From JAVBQL01 sp031549085 (GTDB taxonomy: Bacteria > Spirochaetota > GWE2-31-10 > MWDO01), in contig JAVBQL010000006.1 of assembly GCA_031549085.1 (NCBI GenBank), positions 1-64,000 of the forward strand: a stretch of 64,000 nucleotides of DNA, given 5' to 3'. This document shows, piece after piece, positions 1 to 9,050 of this stretch (position 1 is the first letter of the stretch; the number at the start of each line of letters is the position of its first letter). The translations under genes were made by a program, and so were the position numbers. Under the pieces are notes generated by a model. That model searched no databases. It worked only from the letters and a program-made list of their open reading frames with translations, and was not told the origin of the DNA.

Positions 1-37
1 TTTTAAATTATTCTTAATCTTAACTTGGCAAGTCAAT

Positions 38-87
38 AAAAAAACACTCAAAAAGTAATTTTTAATACTTTTATAGAGTGTTTTTTT
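38..87 (-). terminator. Intrinsic terminator after groES
   Basis: The arms AAAACACTC (41-49) and GAGTGTTTT (76-84) pair, and an inner AAAAGTA/TACTTTT helix extends the stem. Read on the minus strand it ends in a run of T. It lies just after the groES stop, so groES appears to be transcribed alone, without groEL. Confidence 0.8.
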
Positions 88-100
88 AAATAATTCAAAA

Positions 101-364
101 TTACTCAATAACAGCTAAAACGTCCTCTATTTTTAGTATTAGACAATCTTTTCCATCAATTTTTATTTGTGTCCCAGAATATTTTTCATAAATAACTGAG
201 TTACCAACAGCAACATTGATTTTGTCACCACTACCTATAGCTATAATTTTACCCTCTTGAGTCTTCTCTTGAGCAGTTTGAGGAATAACAATTCCACCAG
301 TAGTCTTCTCTTCTGCCATCTTAACTTCGATTAAGACTCTCTCTCCAATAGGTTTTACTTTCAT
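101..364 (-). CDS. groES: Co-chaperonin GroES (Hsp10)
   Basis: This 87-residue protein matches the length of GroES, the heptameric lid of the GroEL chaperonin in the cytoplasm. It opens with the typical KVKPIGERVLIE strand. Residues about 18-33 (EEKTTGGIVIPQTAQE) form the mobile loop that binds GroEL, and the C-terminus has the family pattern ending in EDVLAVIE. AAGGAG precedes the ATG at a good distance. A promoter lies at 431-458 and a terminator follows, so the gene is monocistronic. No groEL is next to it. I saw no CIRCE element (TTAGCACTC-N9-GAGTGCTAA) upstream, so HrcA control is not indicated here. Confidence 0.97.
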   Translation of the reverse strand: MKVKPIGERVLIEVKMAEEKTTGGIVIPQTAQEKTQEGKIIAIGSGDKINVAVGNSVIYEKYSGTQIKIDGKDCLILKIEDVLAVIE

Positions 365-430
365 AATGAATCTCCTTAAATTTAATATATTTAATTTTTT
401 AAAATAACCACAATAAGTTTATGAAGTGTT

Positions 431-458
431 ATTATATATAAGAAATAAAATTAGTCAA
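431..458 (-). promoter_or_regulatory. Probable sigma-70 promoter of groES
   Basis: On the minus strand there is TTGACT (458-453), a 16-base spacer, and TATAAT (436-431), about 67 bases upstream of the groES start codon. No inverted repeat of the CIRCE type overlaps it. Confidence 0.65.
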
Positions 459-465
459 TATATTT

Positions 466-1008
466 TCACTTTTTATCATTTAATTTTGCCTCTTCATATT
501 TTACACCAAATGGCATAGTTGCATTGGCTAAACTTTTTGCATTAAATAGTTGTGCTAAATCCAATTTAGCTCCAGAAAAATCAGCCTTGTCCAAAATTGC
601 TCCATTGAACACAGCTCCTCTTAAGTCTGCATTTTTAAATTTTGCATTTTTCAAATTGGCTTCACTAAAGTTCACATTGCTTAGATTAAAGTTTGAAAAA
701 TCAATATTTTCAAGATCTGTATTAGATAAATTAGAGCCATATAGATCTGCATTTTCGAATGATGTCTTTTTAAATTTTGAGTATGATAGATCAGCATGAG
801 CCAAATTGCTATTTTTGAAACTTGTGTTTGTAAAAGTTGAATTACTTAATATAGAACTTGATAGATTACTATTTTCAAATTTTGAGTTTATATAGACACC
901 ATTTGACAAATCTTTATAAGAGAGATCTTGGTTTGATAGATCTACAGGTTTGTTGCTGCAAAAATTAAAAATAAAAAGTATCATAGGTACAAAAACAATG
1001 TTTTTCAT
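466..1008 (-). CDS. Pentapeptide-repeat lipoprotein
   Basis: The protein starts with an export signal ending in the lipobox FNFC, so it should be a lipid-anchored envelope protein. The ATG at 1008 is preferred over an upstream in-frame start because GGAG lies 8 bases before it. From about residue 20 to 165 it is made of five-residue repeats of the A(D/N)LXX type, for example NADLYGSNLSNTDL, with Phe, Leu or Ile at the centre. Such repeats fold as a right-handed four-sided beta-helix. Some pentapeptide proteins mimic DNA and bind gyrase, but an exported copy makes that unlikely here. The substrate or partner is unknown. It stands between hisG and groES on the same strand. Confidence 0.85.
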   Translation of the reverse strand: MKNIVFVPMILFIFNFCSNKPVDLSNQDLSYKDLSNGVYINSKFENSNLSSSILSNSTFTNTSFKNSNLAHADLSYSKFKKTSFENADLYGSNLSNTDLENIDFSNFNLSNVNFSEANLKNAKFKNADLRGAVFNGAILDKADFSGAKLDLAQLFNAKSLANATMPFGVKYEEAKLNDKK

Positions 1009-1050
1009 TAAAGACTCCAAAAACTGTTACATAAGATAATCGAATCTATT

Positions 1051-1692
1051 CTAACCTATTTTTTCTACTATTTCTATTAGTTTGTCAATTCTTTTATAAT
1101 TTAATTTGTAACGATTATTATTTCCTATCAATAGAACTTCAGTGAGTCCAAGCTCTTTTATTACAGCAAGATTATTCTCTTTTAATGTTGTACCTGTCTC
1201 AACAAGATCTACTATAAAATCAGATAGTCCCAAAATTGGAGCTAGTTCAATTGAGCCCGTCAAATGTATTATTTTTATTGGTATCTCAAGATTCTGAAAG
1301 TAGTTGGTAGTCCATTTTGTAAATTTAGTAGCTATTTTTATCTCTTTAACAAATGTATTAAGATTTTTTTGTTCTAAAAGTTCTCTATTTTTTTCAAATC
1401 CAGCAAGACATATTTTTGTCTTTCCAAATGGAAATGTTGTAAAACGAAGCAGTTCAAATTCAGATTCATAGACAACATCACTTCCAACTATACCAAGATC
1501 TGCAACACCATAATTTACATATACAGGTAGATCACTATTTTTTACAAATAGGAATCTAATCTTATTCTTTTCATCAAAGTAGTCAAGCTTTCTTGACTCC
1601 TCTCTTATCGTAATACCAGCCTCATTAAAGTAGTCTGTAATTTTCTCGAGTATTCTTCCTTTTGGCAGGGCTATCGTTAAATATTCATTCAT
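1051..1692 (-). CDS. hisG: ATP phosphoribosyltransferase, short form
   Basis: HisG catalyses the first step of histidine synthesis, joining ATP and PRPP. The N-terminal ALPKGRI motif, the periplasmic-binding-protein-like fold sequence (NYGVADLGIVGSDV) and the PRPP-binding segment near LVETGTTLKENNL are present. At 213 residues it is the short form, which in characterised bacteria lacks the histidine-sensing C-terminal domain and needs HisZ. No hisZ or other his gene is seen in the window. The start was placed at the ATG giving MNEYLTIALPKGR. It lies 27 bases after the PII-like gene and may share its transcript. Confidence 0.95.
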   Translation of the reverse strand: MNEYLTIALPKGRILEKITDYFNEAGITIREESRKLDYFDEKNKIRFLFVKNSDLPVYVNYGVADLGIVGSDVVYESEFELLRFTTFPFGKTKICLAGFEKNRELLEQKNLNTFVKEIKIATKFTKWTTNYFQNLEIPIKIIHLTGSIELAPILGLSDFIVDLVETGTTLKENNLAVIKELGLTEVLLIGNNNRYKLNYKRIDKLIEIVEKIG

Positions 1693-1719
1693 AATATCAA
1701 CCAATTTATTAAAATAATA

Positions 1720-2010
1720 TTATATACAATCTGTTATAACAGATTCAAAAAGCTTTATACCTTCAGCAACAAAATATTGTTTTAGTTCTCTTACAGCAAC
1801 TTTTATCTTTTCAGCCTCCTCATCACTGCAGTACATTACATATGCTATGTTAACTTCCGGCCATGTACTATCATTCATATGTGGCCCGCATGTACCAACA
1901 CCATTTACGTTTACAAATTTTGTATAGAATTTTCCAACATTATGTTTCTCAAGCATTGAGATTAAGTCTTCATCCACTGATCTATTAATAATTATATCAA
2001 TTCTTTTCAT
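1720..2010 (-). CDS. PII-like small protein linked to RND efflux
   Basis: This 96-residue protein begins MKRIDIIINRSVDEDL, a beta-strand and helix opening like PII-type ferredoxin-like folds. It resembles the small protein encoded after the TolC/MFP/RND genes in Porphyromonas (PG0541), recalled from memory. Here too it follows an RND operon on the same strand, separated from it by a hairpin at 2065-2104. It has a GTCGPHMND segment and a C-terminal helix and strand. It has no membrane segment. A role as a trimeric regulator of the pump is inference from context. AAGGAG precedes the ATG. Confidence 0.65.
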   Translation of the reverse strand: MKRIDIIINRSVDEDLISMLEKHNVGKFYTKFVNVNGVGTCGPHMNDSTWPEVNIAYVMYCSDEEAEKIKVAVRELKQYFVAEGIKLFESVITDCI

Positions 2011-2064
2011 AATATTCTCCTTAATATTAAGTTTGCATCTTTTTTTAAGTTTTTTTAACTACTT

Positions 2065-2104
2065 AAAAAAAACAACTCTCTCTATTTAAAAAGAGAGTTG
2101 TTTA
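2065..2104 (-). terminator. Terminator/attenuator hairpin after the RND gene
   Basis: Arms AACAACTCTCT (2071-2081) and AGAGAGTTGTT (2092-2102) pair perfectly. On the minus strand the stem is followed by a run of T. It lies between the RND stop and the PII-like gene, so expression of the latter would need readthrough or its own promoter. Confidence 0.8.
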
Positions 2105-2125
2105 GGTTTAGTGAGAATCTATTTT

Positions 2126-5100
2126 TTAGGAGGTCTCCCCTTTTAGGGCATTTTTTCTCTGCTCTTCAATATATTTTCTCTTGTTCTCCATTCTTATCTT
2201 CTCTTTCTCCTCTTTCTTAACATTACGTCTCTCAACTAGCTTTTGGAAGATATAGTATAGTGTTGGAACAAGGAAGAGTGTAAGAATTGAGCTTACAGTC
2301 AACCCTCCAAGCAGAGTCTTTCCAATTGCGTTACTCATCTCTGTACTTTCAGCTTTAACAAATGCCATAGGAATTAATCCCAATATAGTTGTTAAAGTTG
2401 TCATAAGGATAGGACGAAGTCTGCTCTTTCCTGCCTCAGTGGTTGCCTCAAATATGCTTAAGCCCCTTCGGCGAAGTAGGTTTGCATAGTCAACAAGAAC
2501 TATACCATTGTTGACAACTATACCCATCAGTGTAATCATACCAATCAGCGAGTACATATTAATCTTATCACCAGTTAGTATATTCATTATTATTACACCT
2601 GTGAATGTTACTGGAATGGTAAACATTATGATAAAAGGATCTAAAAATGACTCAAATTGAGCGGCCATTACACCAAATACTAATCCAAGTGCAATTATCA
2701 TTATTATAACAAATTTTGTTCCATATTTTATAAGGTCTGCAAAGTCTCCACCATAGTCAATTATAACAGAATCATCAACAGGAATCTCTGTCTTTATTAG
2801 GTTTTGTATCTTTGCTTCAATTTCATTAAGTTTTGCTTTTGGTACAATTCCACCTGTTATATGTATTGCTCTAATTTTATTCTCTCTCTTTATATCAACA
2901 GGTCCTGTGGTTCTCTCAAAGTGAGCAACATTTGCTAAAGGGATTTTAAGCCCCAATGCATTCATTACAAATATTTTTTCTAGGTCAGGAAGAGATTTTT
3001 TATCCTTATCATCAGCTATTACTAAAATATCATACTCATCAGAACCACTTCTATATTTTGATGCAGTTATACCATCAATATAGCCTCTAATCTCCGTTCC
3101 AATAGTTGCAATATCAAGCCCCAATGAGTAGGCCTTGTCTCTATCTATCATAATCTCAATTTGAGGAAGACCATCTTTCAAATCAATCTGTGGCTCAGTA
3201 ACTTCAGGTACTTTATCTTTTATTAGAGCAAGTATATCATTTGCAGTCTTTCTTCCAATGTCTAAATCATTAGTTTTTACTATGACATCTATCGGAGTAG
3301 CACTGCCGCCCCCACCGCCTCTTGCAGCTTGGAATGTAAATATTGCTGATGGAAAGTCATTAAAGTATTTTCGGAGTTTTTGCTTTATCTCTGTAGAGGT
3401 CTCCACTCTATCATCATAATCTGGCAATATTATTGTAATTGTTGCTTGGTTAGATTGTGGCTGTGTTAAAAAACTGCTACCACCATCATTTATAATGATA
3501 TCTTTATATGCTGTAACCTCTTTTTTTACGATAGTCTCTATCTGAAACATTAATTCTTTTGTAACATCGAGTGATTGTCCCAATGGGAATTCTACTCCAA
3601 GCCTTACAGAGTCATCTTCAGTTTGAGGCATCAACTCAAATCCAATTACTTGTATCAAGAATAGAGATGCAAAGAATATACCAAAGATAATTGCCAATGT
3701 TAGAAACTTATGTCTTAAAACTCTCTTTAGGCCATTGCTATATTTAAGAGAGAGCCAGCTAAAGAATCTTCCCATAATATCATCAAACCATTTAGCAACT
3801 CCTGTTAATGGCTCCTCCATTCTTGTGCTTATCTTTAAATATTTACTGGTCAAGACAGGTACTAAGAACATCGCAACAAGAAGTGAACTTACAAGAGAGA
3901 TAACAACAGTAAATGCAAGTCCGCTTACCATCTCACCAATCATTCCAATCTGACTCTTGAACATAATTATTGGCAAGAATACACATATGGTTGTAAATGT
4001 TGAACCAGATATTGCACCAACCATCTCTTCAGCACCAAGAACAGAAGCAACACTATGTTTGGCTCCCTTATCCCGATACTTATATATATTTTCCAAGACG
4101 ACAATCGAGTTATCGACTAGCATACCAACACCAAGGGCAAGACCAGCCAATGTCATAAGGTTTAATGTCAGATTAAAGAAGTACATCAACATTAGTGTGA
4201 TTACAACAGATATTGGAATTGCAAGTCCTATGTTAAGAACGCTCTTAAAACTTCTTAGGAAGAAGAATAGAACGATTACTGCTAGAAGTGCTCCTTGAAC
4301 AACAGAGCTTACAACAGAGTTTATTGATAGTTTTATTGATCTAGTTGTATCATCTATCAAATTTATCTCAATTCCACTTGGAACCTCTTTTTTTATCTGC
4401 TCCATCTTTACCATTACGTTTTCAGCAGTTTTTACTGAGTTTGTTCCAGTCTGTTTCTGTATTCTAATTTGTACAACAGACATTCCATTAACAAATACAG
4501 CACTATCCTCTTTTTCTAGTCCCCAGAATACATTTGCCACATCTTTCAGTTTTATAATAACGTCAGGTTCATTTGGGTTTCCCATATTAAAGTGGGCAAT
4601 AGCAGTATTTTGAATCTCCTCTATATCACTATACTCTCCAGATGTACGAACCAAAAAGTTTGTGCTGTTTTCAGTGATGTTTCCAGCACTGATAAGCATA
4701 TTTTGTCCAGCAAGCATTTTTGAAATTTGGCTTAGTGTTATATTATAAGCATCAAGTCTGTTTTGGTTTACCTCAACTCTTACAACTTTTGTACGTCCAC
4801 CACTTATATTTGCTCTACTTACACCATCAGTTTGCTCTATTCTTGGTACTATTATATCTTCACAAATCTGTTTTAAATCTTCAGGAGATCTGTTTCCCTT
4901 TACAACATATCCAAGTATTGGAATCATAGATGGACTAAATTTAAAAATGCTAGGCGAATCAAGATCATCTGGAAGCAGCCTTTTTGTCATATCTATCTTG
5001 TCTCTGATGTCATTTACGGCTGCATCAAGATTTGTTCCATAAGTAAATTCTAATGTGATATACCCAGCACCTTCCGAAGAGGTCGAGGTAAGCTTTTCTA

Positions 5101-5332
5101 TATTACTAACACTACTCAATCCACTCTCTAAGGGTCTAACAATTGTCTGCTCCATCTCTTCAGGACTTGTACCAGAGTAGGTGGCAAGAACAATAACCAT
5201 TGGAAAATCTATCTCAGGAAATAGATCTATTGATAGATCTGACAAGGCATACATGCCTAATGCAATTATTATTATAAAAATTATCGATACACTAACTGGT
5301 TTATCTACAGCAACTTTTGATAACGATGCCAT
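2126..5332 (-). CDS. RND-family efflux pump inner-membrane subunit (AcrB-like)
   Basis: At 1068 residues this has the full length of an HAE1-type RND pump, which exchanges protons for drugs or lipophilic compounds and works as a trimer with a fusion protein and TolC. The N-terminal membrane helix is followed by the porter domain, then a helix bundle, a second porter domain and a final helix bundle. Transmembrane helix 4 has GVGMLVDNSIVVLEN, so Asp407 is kept but the neighbouring Asp408 of AcrB is Asn. Helix 10 has GIVVNNGIVLVDYAN. A charged tail rich in Lys and Glu ends the protein. It is followed by a hairpin and preceded by its fusion protein gene 23 bases away. Confidence 0.95.
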   Translation of the reverse strand: MASLSKVAVDKPVSVSIIFIIIIALGMYALSDLSIDLFPEIDFPMVIVLATYSGTSPEEMEQTIVRPLESGLSSVSNIEKLTSTSSEGAGYITLEFTYGTNLDAAVNDIRDKIDMTKRLLPDDLDSPSIFKFSPSMIPILGYVVKGNRSPEDLKQICEDIIVPRIEQTDGVSRANISGGRTKVVRVEVNQNRLDAYNITLSQISKMLAGQNMLISAGNITENSTNFLVRTSGEYSDIEEIQNTAIAHFNMGNPNEPDVIIKLKDVANVFWGLEKEDSAVFVNGMSVVQIRIQKQTGTNSVKTAENVMVKMEQIKKEVPSGIEINLIDDTTRSIKLSINSVVSSVVQGALLAVIVLFFFLRSFKSVLNIGLAIPISVVITLMLMYFFNLTLNLMTLAGLALGVGMLVDNSIVVLENIYKYRDKGAKHSVASVLGAEEMVGAISGSTFTTICVFLPIIMFKSQIGMIGEMVSGLAFTVVISLVSSLLVAMFLVPVLTSKYLKISTRMEEPLTGVAKWFDDIMGRFFSWLSLKYSNGLKRVLRHKFLTLAIIFGIFFASLFLIQVIGFELMPQTEDDSVRLGVEFPLGQSLDVTKELMFQIETIVKKEVTAYKDIIINDGGSSFLTQPQSNQATITIILPDYDDRVETSTEIKQKLRKYFNDFPSAIFTFQAARGGGGGSATPIDVIVKTNDLDIGRKTANDILALIKDKVPEVTEPQIDLKDGLPQIEIMIDRDKAYSLGLDIATIGTEIRGYIDGITASKYRSGSDEYDILVIADDKDKKSLPDLEKIFVMNALGLKIPLANVAHFERTTGPVDIKRENKIRAIHITGGIVPKAKLNEIEAKIQNLIKTEIPVDDSVIIDYGGDFADLIKYGTKFVIIMIIALGLVFGVMAAQFESFLDPFIIMFTIPVTFTGVIIMNILTGDKINMYSLIGMITLMGIVVNNGIVLVDYANLLRRRGLSIFEATTEAGKSRLRPILMTTLTTILGLIPMAFVKAESTEMSNAIGKTLLGGLTVSSILTLFLVPTLYYIFQKLVERRNVKKEEKEKIRMENKRKYIEEQRKNALKGETS

Positions 5333-5354
5333 TATTTCTCCTCCTTAACTTTTT

Positions 5355-6485
5355 TTATTTTATGCTTATATCGTCTTTAGCTTCTAAAGGAGGAACTATA
5401 GTTATCACTTTTATAAATGAACCATCTTCAAGAAGTGTTTGACCTCTCTGTACAACATATTGATTTGCATCTAAGCCAGAGACTATCTCTTGTTGATCCT
5501 CTATATGAATTCCAAGCTTTACAATAGTCTTTTTAACTTTTATATAACCAATATTATTTAATATTACTCTATATTTACTTTTATCAGTGTCACTTAAGTT
5601 TGATTTTATTTCGTATGACTCTTCACTGTCATTATATAAATATAGTCCTTGTATAAATGTTTTCTCATCTTGATTTGTAATTTTTGATAATAAATTATCT
5701 TGAAATTTCTTTTTGCTTATATTTGTAGGCAATGCATCATCAACAACAAATACAAAATCTTCACCAAAACGAGAGACAACACACTCATATGGAATCTTTA
5801 TTATATTGTTTTTCCTCTCTGTTACTATACGAACTTTTGCAAACATTCCAGGTTTTATTCTGTTGTCAACTCTATCAGGTCTAATTTTTACCTCCATCAT
5901 ACGTGTTTGAGGGTCTACCACAGGAGACAATATACTCACATGTCCCATAAACTCTTCATCAGGATAGGCATCAAGCCTTATAACTACAGGTTGGCCTATC
6001 TTTATTTTTGGTATAAATTTTTCAGCAATATATGCATTTATCTCTATTGTGTTTAATACACCAGCCTTTACAATAGCTGTTTGTGGACTAACAGTACTTC
6101 CAATCTTTTTTGGTATATCTGTTACAGTTCCGTTTATGGTGGATTTAACAGGCGATAGTGAATAGATCATGCCGGGAACAGATGGATCTACATCAGCTAT
6201 AATTTGATTTTTTGTAATATTATCACCAATTTTTACTCTCAATTGTACAAGCTTACCTGTCATATCAGGGTATACATCAACCTCTGTCTCCGATTTTACA
6301 TCACCATTCATCTCTAAATAATCATTAATTTCACCTTTTACAACAGATGTAATATTTACAGCAAATGTTGTTGTCTCCTTTGTATTAGGAGCTTTTTTAC
6401 TCTCAGTCTCTTTTTTTGAACAGCCAGTGAAACATATAGTTAGTATAATTATTCCTAAAACTATACCACGTACATTATAATTCAT
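5355..6485 (-). CDS. RND efflux membrane fusion lipoprotein (AcrA/HlyD family)
   Basis: This periplasmic adaptor joins the RND pump to TolC. It starts with a signal ending in a lipobox (TICFTGC), so it should be anchored by lipid. The ATG at 6485 follows AAAGGAG at a good spacing and is preferred over an upstream in-frame codon. A biotinyl-lipoyl-like segment is visible around residues 60-130 (GKLVQLRVKIGDNI and IADVDPS), then barrel strands (VVIRLDAYPDEEFMGHV, IKPGMFAKVRI). It lies between tolC and the pump gene with short gaps, as in a standard tripartite operon. Confidence 0.93.
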   Translation of the reverse strand: MNYNVRGIVLGIIILTICFTGCSKKETESKKAPNTKETTTFAVNITSVVKGEINDYLEMNGDVKSETEVDVYPDMTGKLVQLRVKIGDNITKNQIIADVDPSVPGMIYSLSPVKSTINGTVTDIPKKIGSTVSPQTAIVKAGVLNTIEINAYIAEKFIPKIKIGQPVVIRLDAYPDEEFMGHVSILSPVVDPQTRMMEVKIRPDRVDNRIKPGMFAKVRIVTERKNNIIKIPYECVVSRFGEDFVFVVDDALPTNISKKKFQDNLLSKITNQDEKTFIQGLYLYNDSEESYEIKSNLSDTDKSKYRVILNNIGYIKVKKTIVKLGIHIEDQQEIVSGLDANQYVVQRGQTLLEDGSFIKVITIVPPLEAKDDISIK

Positions 6486-6520
6486 TTTTCTCTCCTTTAA
6501 GGACAAAATTCTCTTTTATT

Positions 6521-8038
6521 TTAAGGCGTCACTACTTCATTTTCAAGAGAACTGTTTATAGCATTCTCTAGATCAAGTATATTTGTTAAGTAGTTATACT
6601 CTTCTATTAATAGATTTAGTCTTGCAGTGTCAAGATCAAGCTGTGAGTTTTCAACACTAAGCCTATCTTTCGTTCCCGCTCGAAAAGCTTGCTCTGACAT
6701 TATATAGGCTTTTTGTGCCAAATCGATATTTCCTTTCAATGAAGATAGAGTCTGCTTTGAGGTCTCTATATTCATTACAAATTTTTGAATCTCCAGTTTA
6801 GCATTTAATCTTAATTGTTGTAACCCTATATCAGATCTTTTTATATCATTTTGTGCTTTTATGATGTTCATCTGAGTAGTTGAGAATGGGAACAACGGAT
6901 CAAGAGCCAGTGAAAAACCAAATCCAAAAGAGCCTCTATCTTTCCATAGATCAGAAGTCTTCTTATCATTCCAAGTACTAGAGTTGAATATATCCTCTTG
7001 GAATGTTGGAGAGTAGCTATATTGCAAGAAAAATGAGGGTGTCATTTGAGCAATAGTTGCATTTTTGCTGGTCTCCAATAGCTTGATATTATATTTTTGA
7101 ACTTGAATATCAAGCCTGTTATCTACATATTTACTTGCTAACTCATTATAATCAAAACTATATAGATCCTTTCCCTCGAGGCTTAATGTTCCTACAAAAT
7201 TTAGCCTTACATTATCTTCAATTCCAATTAGTTGTTGAAATTGGAGTAGGCTAGTATTGTAGTTATTCTTTATTGATATAAGTTCTGGCTTTAAATTTTC
7301 ATAATAGACCCTAGTTCCCAGCATATCATATTCAGAAATACGTCCGTTTCTAAAGTTTATTTCAGCCTGCTCATATCTCTTTGCAGCATTTGCAAGCTGC
7401 TCATCCTTTATCTCAATACGTTTTTGCAGAAGCAGAAAATAGTAGAAGCTCTTTCTAACATTTAGCATCAAGGTGTTTTTTGTATCCTCAAAGCTTAGCT
7501 TGCCGCTTTGATAATCTTGCATTGTTGCAATTGCTCCAAATATAAGGGCCGCATTCAAATTCCAACTTAAGCTTACACCAAGCCCAAGTCCCCACTCGGG
7601 AACATCAGTAGATATAGAGTATGGTTGATACATAACTCTATCAAAAGTTCCCGGATTTAGAGCATTAGCTGATGTTGGATCTGCAATTAGTGATGTACCA
7701 GAGGTAGTTACTGGAGACTCCCATGAATTGCTTCTACCAAATGAGGCACTTGCACTTGCAGATGGCAGGAACTTATTCCATACCATAAATCTTGACCACT
7801 TTTTGTAATCAATTTCAACTTTGCTGCTTTTTAGGTTTAAGTTGTTCTCAAGCGCAATAGCAACAGCCTCATCTATATCTATCGTTAAGTCTGTAACCTT
7901 CACCTCAACACGTTTTTGTTCTCCTCTTTTTGGAACAATCGTTGTTTTATTTGTTCCATTACTGTTATTGTTGCTGTTTTCCGCAAACAGAGTAATTGAT
8001 AATGATAATAGTGTGAACAATAGAATTTTTTTCTTCAT
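6521..8038 (-). CDS. TolC-family outer membrane efflux protein
   Basis: TolC proteins are trimeric outer-membrane channels with long periplasmic helices. The mature part begins after a signal peptide (MKKKILLFTLLSLSITLFAE). Two repeated OEP-like halves with long helices are visible, for example around QLANAAKRYEQAEINF and again EQAFRAGTKDRLSVENSQLDLD. The length of about 505 residues fits. The ATG at 8038 was chosen because the signal peptide starts there; AAAGGAG lies about 12 bases upstream, slightly far. The gene is the first structural gene after tetR and is followed directly by the fusion protein gene. Confidence 0.93.
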   Translation of the reverse strand: MKKKILLFTLLSLSITLFAENSNNNSNGTNKTTIVPKRGEQKRVEVKVTDLTIDIDEAVAIALENNLNLKSSKVEIDYKKWSRFMVWNKFLPSASASASFGRSNSWESPVTTSGTSLIADPTSANALNPGTFDRVMYQPYSISTDVPEWGLGLGVSLSWNLNAALIFGAIATMQDYQSGKLSFEDTKNTLMLNVRKSFYYFLLLQKRIEIKDEQLANAAKRYEQAEINFRNGRISEYDMLGTRVYYENLKPELISIKNNYNTSLLQFQQLIGIEDNVRLNFVGTLSLEGKDLYSFDYNELASKYVDNRLDIQVQKYNIKLLETSKNATIAQMTPSFFLQYSYSPTFQEDIFNSSTWNDKKTSDLWKDRGSFGFGFSLALDPLFPFSTTQMNIIKAQNDIKRSDIGLQQLRLNAKLEIQKFVMNIETSKQTLSSLKGNIDLAQKAYIMSEQAFRAGTKDRLSVENSQLDLDTARLNLLIEEYNYLTNILDLENAINSSLENEVVTP

Positions 8039-8182
8039 GTACAGGACATTCTCCTTTACTAATTTTAAATATAATTTATAAATTAAAAATATAGATAGCA
8101 TATTTTTATAATAAACCCTATCTATTATCTAAAAAATATCATAACTACTTTTTTTAAACCAATAATAAACTTTTTTAGCAAC

Positions 8183-8821
8183 TTAAGGCAGCCATAGCTC
8201 AGCAAAATAGCTTACAAGCGTTTTGAAGTAGTTCTCATCAATTATACCTGTGTAATTGCTGTATAATATTGATACCATAACGGTTGACATAAATACGTCA
8301 AATGAGAGCTTATAATCTAAGTTTCTAACTTCACCTCTCTCTTTCAATTTAGAAAAGTACTCCTCTATTAAAGAGAACTTCTTCTCTTTTTTAAACATAT
8401 TTTTTAAGAGCTCTGTAAATTTACTTCCATCAACAAATTGTAGTTCATAAATTACTATCAGTGCCAGCTCTTTTGTTTTTTGAAACTGCTCATAAGCTTT
8501 CTCTGTAATTAAAAGAAGTGCCTCCTTTAATGGAATTGGTTCTCCATTTTTAAAGAGTACAATACCCAAATCTTCATCGCCACTATTTTTTACTGCATCA
8601 ATCCCCTCATTAACAAGAGTATGAAGCATCTCTAATTTTCCGCCAGGGAAATAGTGGTAGCAGATCCCTTTAGATAAGTTTACTCCCTTTGTTATCTCAT
8701 GTATAGAGGTGTTTCTATACCCATATTTTGCAAATAACTTTTTTGCCTCATCAAGAATTTTCTTACGTGTCTCCATTGCTCTCTCATCTCTTGATGTAAC
8801 TCTCTTATCAAAATTCCACAA
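8183..8821 (-). CDS. TetR-family transcriptional regulator
   Basis: The N-terminal 60 residues form a TetR helix-turn-helix (ILDEAKKLFAKYGYRNTSIHEI, then LSKGICYHYFPGGK). The rest is a helical ligand-binding domain of usual length (212 residues in total). The only start that keeps the whole domain is a TTG at 8821, preceded by AGGT; the next Met (residue 16) would remove the lead-in. It stands at the head of the efflux operon, so it is probably the repressor of tolC-MFP-RND and of itself. Two similar palindromes at 8849-8868 and 8931-8950 lie upstream and are the likely operators. Confidence 0.92.
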   Translation of the reverse strand: MWNFDKRVTSRDERAMETRKKILDEAKKLFAKYGYRNTSIHEITKGVNLSKGICYHYFPGGKLEMLHTLVNEGIDAVKNSGDEDLGIVLFKNGEPIPLKEALLLITEKAYEQFQKTKELALIVIYELQFVDGSKFTELLKNMFKKEKKFSLIEEYFSKLKERGEVRNLDYKLSFDVFMSTVMVSILYSNYTGIIDENYFKTLVSYFAELWLP

Positions 8822-8848
8822 AACTCATTTACCTGCCTAGCAACCAAA

Positions 8849-8868
8849 TTGACTGAATGGTAAGTCAA
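8849..8868. promoter_or_regulatory. TetR-type operator 1
   Basis: The sequence TTGACTGAATGGTAAGTCAA has TTGACT/AGTCAA arms around an 8-base centre, the typical shape of a TetR-family operator. It lies 28 bases upstream of the TetR start and matches operator 2 when that is read on the other strand. Confidence 0.7.
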
Positions 8869-8930
8869 TTATTTTATAACACTAAGCCAACATTTTGTCA
8901 ATAGTATTACTCATTAATCTTGCAATTTCG

Positions 8931-8950
8931 TTGACTTGTCGTTCAGTCAA
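8931..8950. promoter_or_regulatory. TetR-type operator 2
   Basis: The sequence TTGACTTGTCGTTCAGTCAA has the same TTGACT/AGTCAA arms. Its reverse complement matches operator 1 at 16 of 20 bases. The pair probably serves the tetR promoter region, and might also touch the divergent gene at 9143. Confidence 0.7.
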
Positions 8951-8994
8951 TACCTTCTATCATCTAAATAAAAAATTGTCAACAAAAAGGTCTC

Positions 8995-9016
8995 TTTTTA
9001 TTTAGCTAAATAAAAA
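8995..9016. repeat. Perfect 22-bp palindrome upstream of the PduO-like gene
   Basis: Two 11-base halves, TTTTTATTTAG and CTAAATAAAAA, meet without a spacer. It lies between the TetR operators and the gene at 9143. It may be an operator or simply A+T-rich symmetry. Confidence 0.5.
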
Positions 9017-9050
9017 TTGTTCTAATAATTCCTTTATTTTTTTCTCTTTT

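Noticed and set aside
365..465. CIRCE element upstream of groES
   Set aside because: No TTAGCACTC or GAGTGCTAA match was found.
3957..4298. Plus-strand ORF inside the RND gene
   Set aside because: It is antisense to membrane helices of the RND pump and has no ribosome site.
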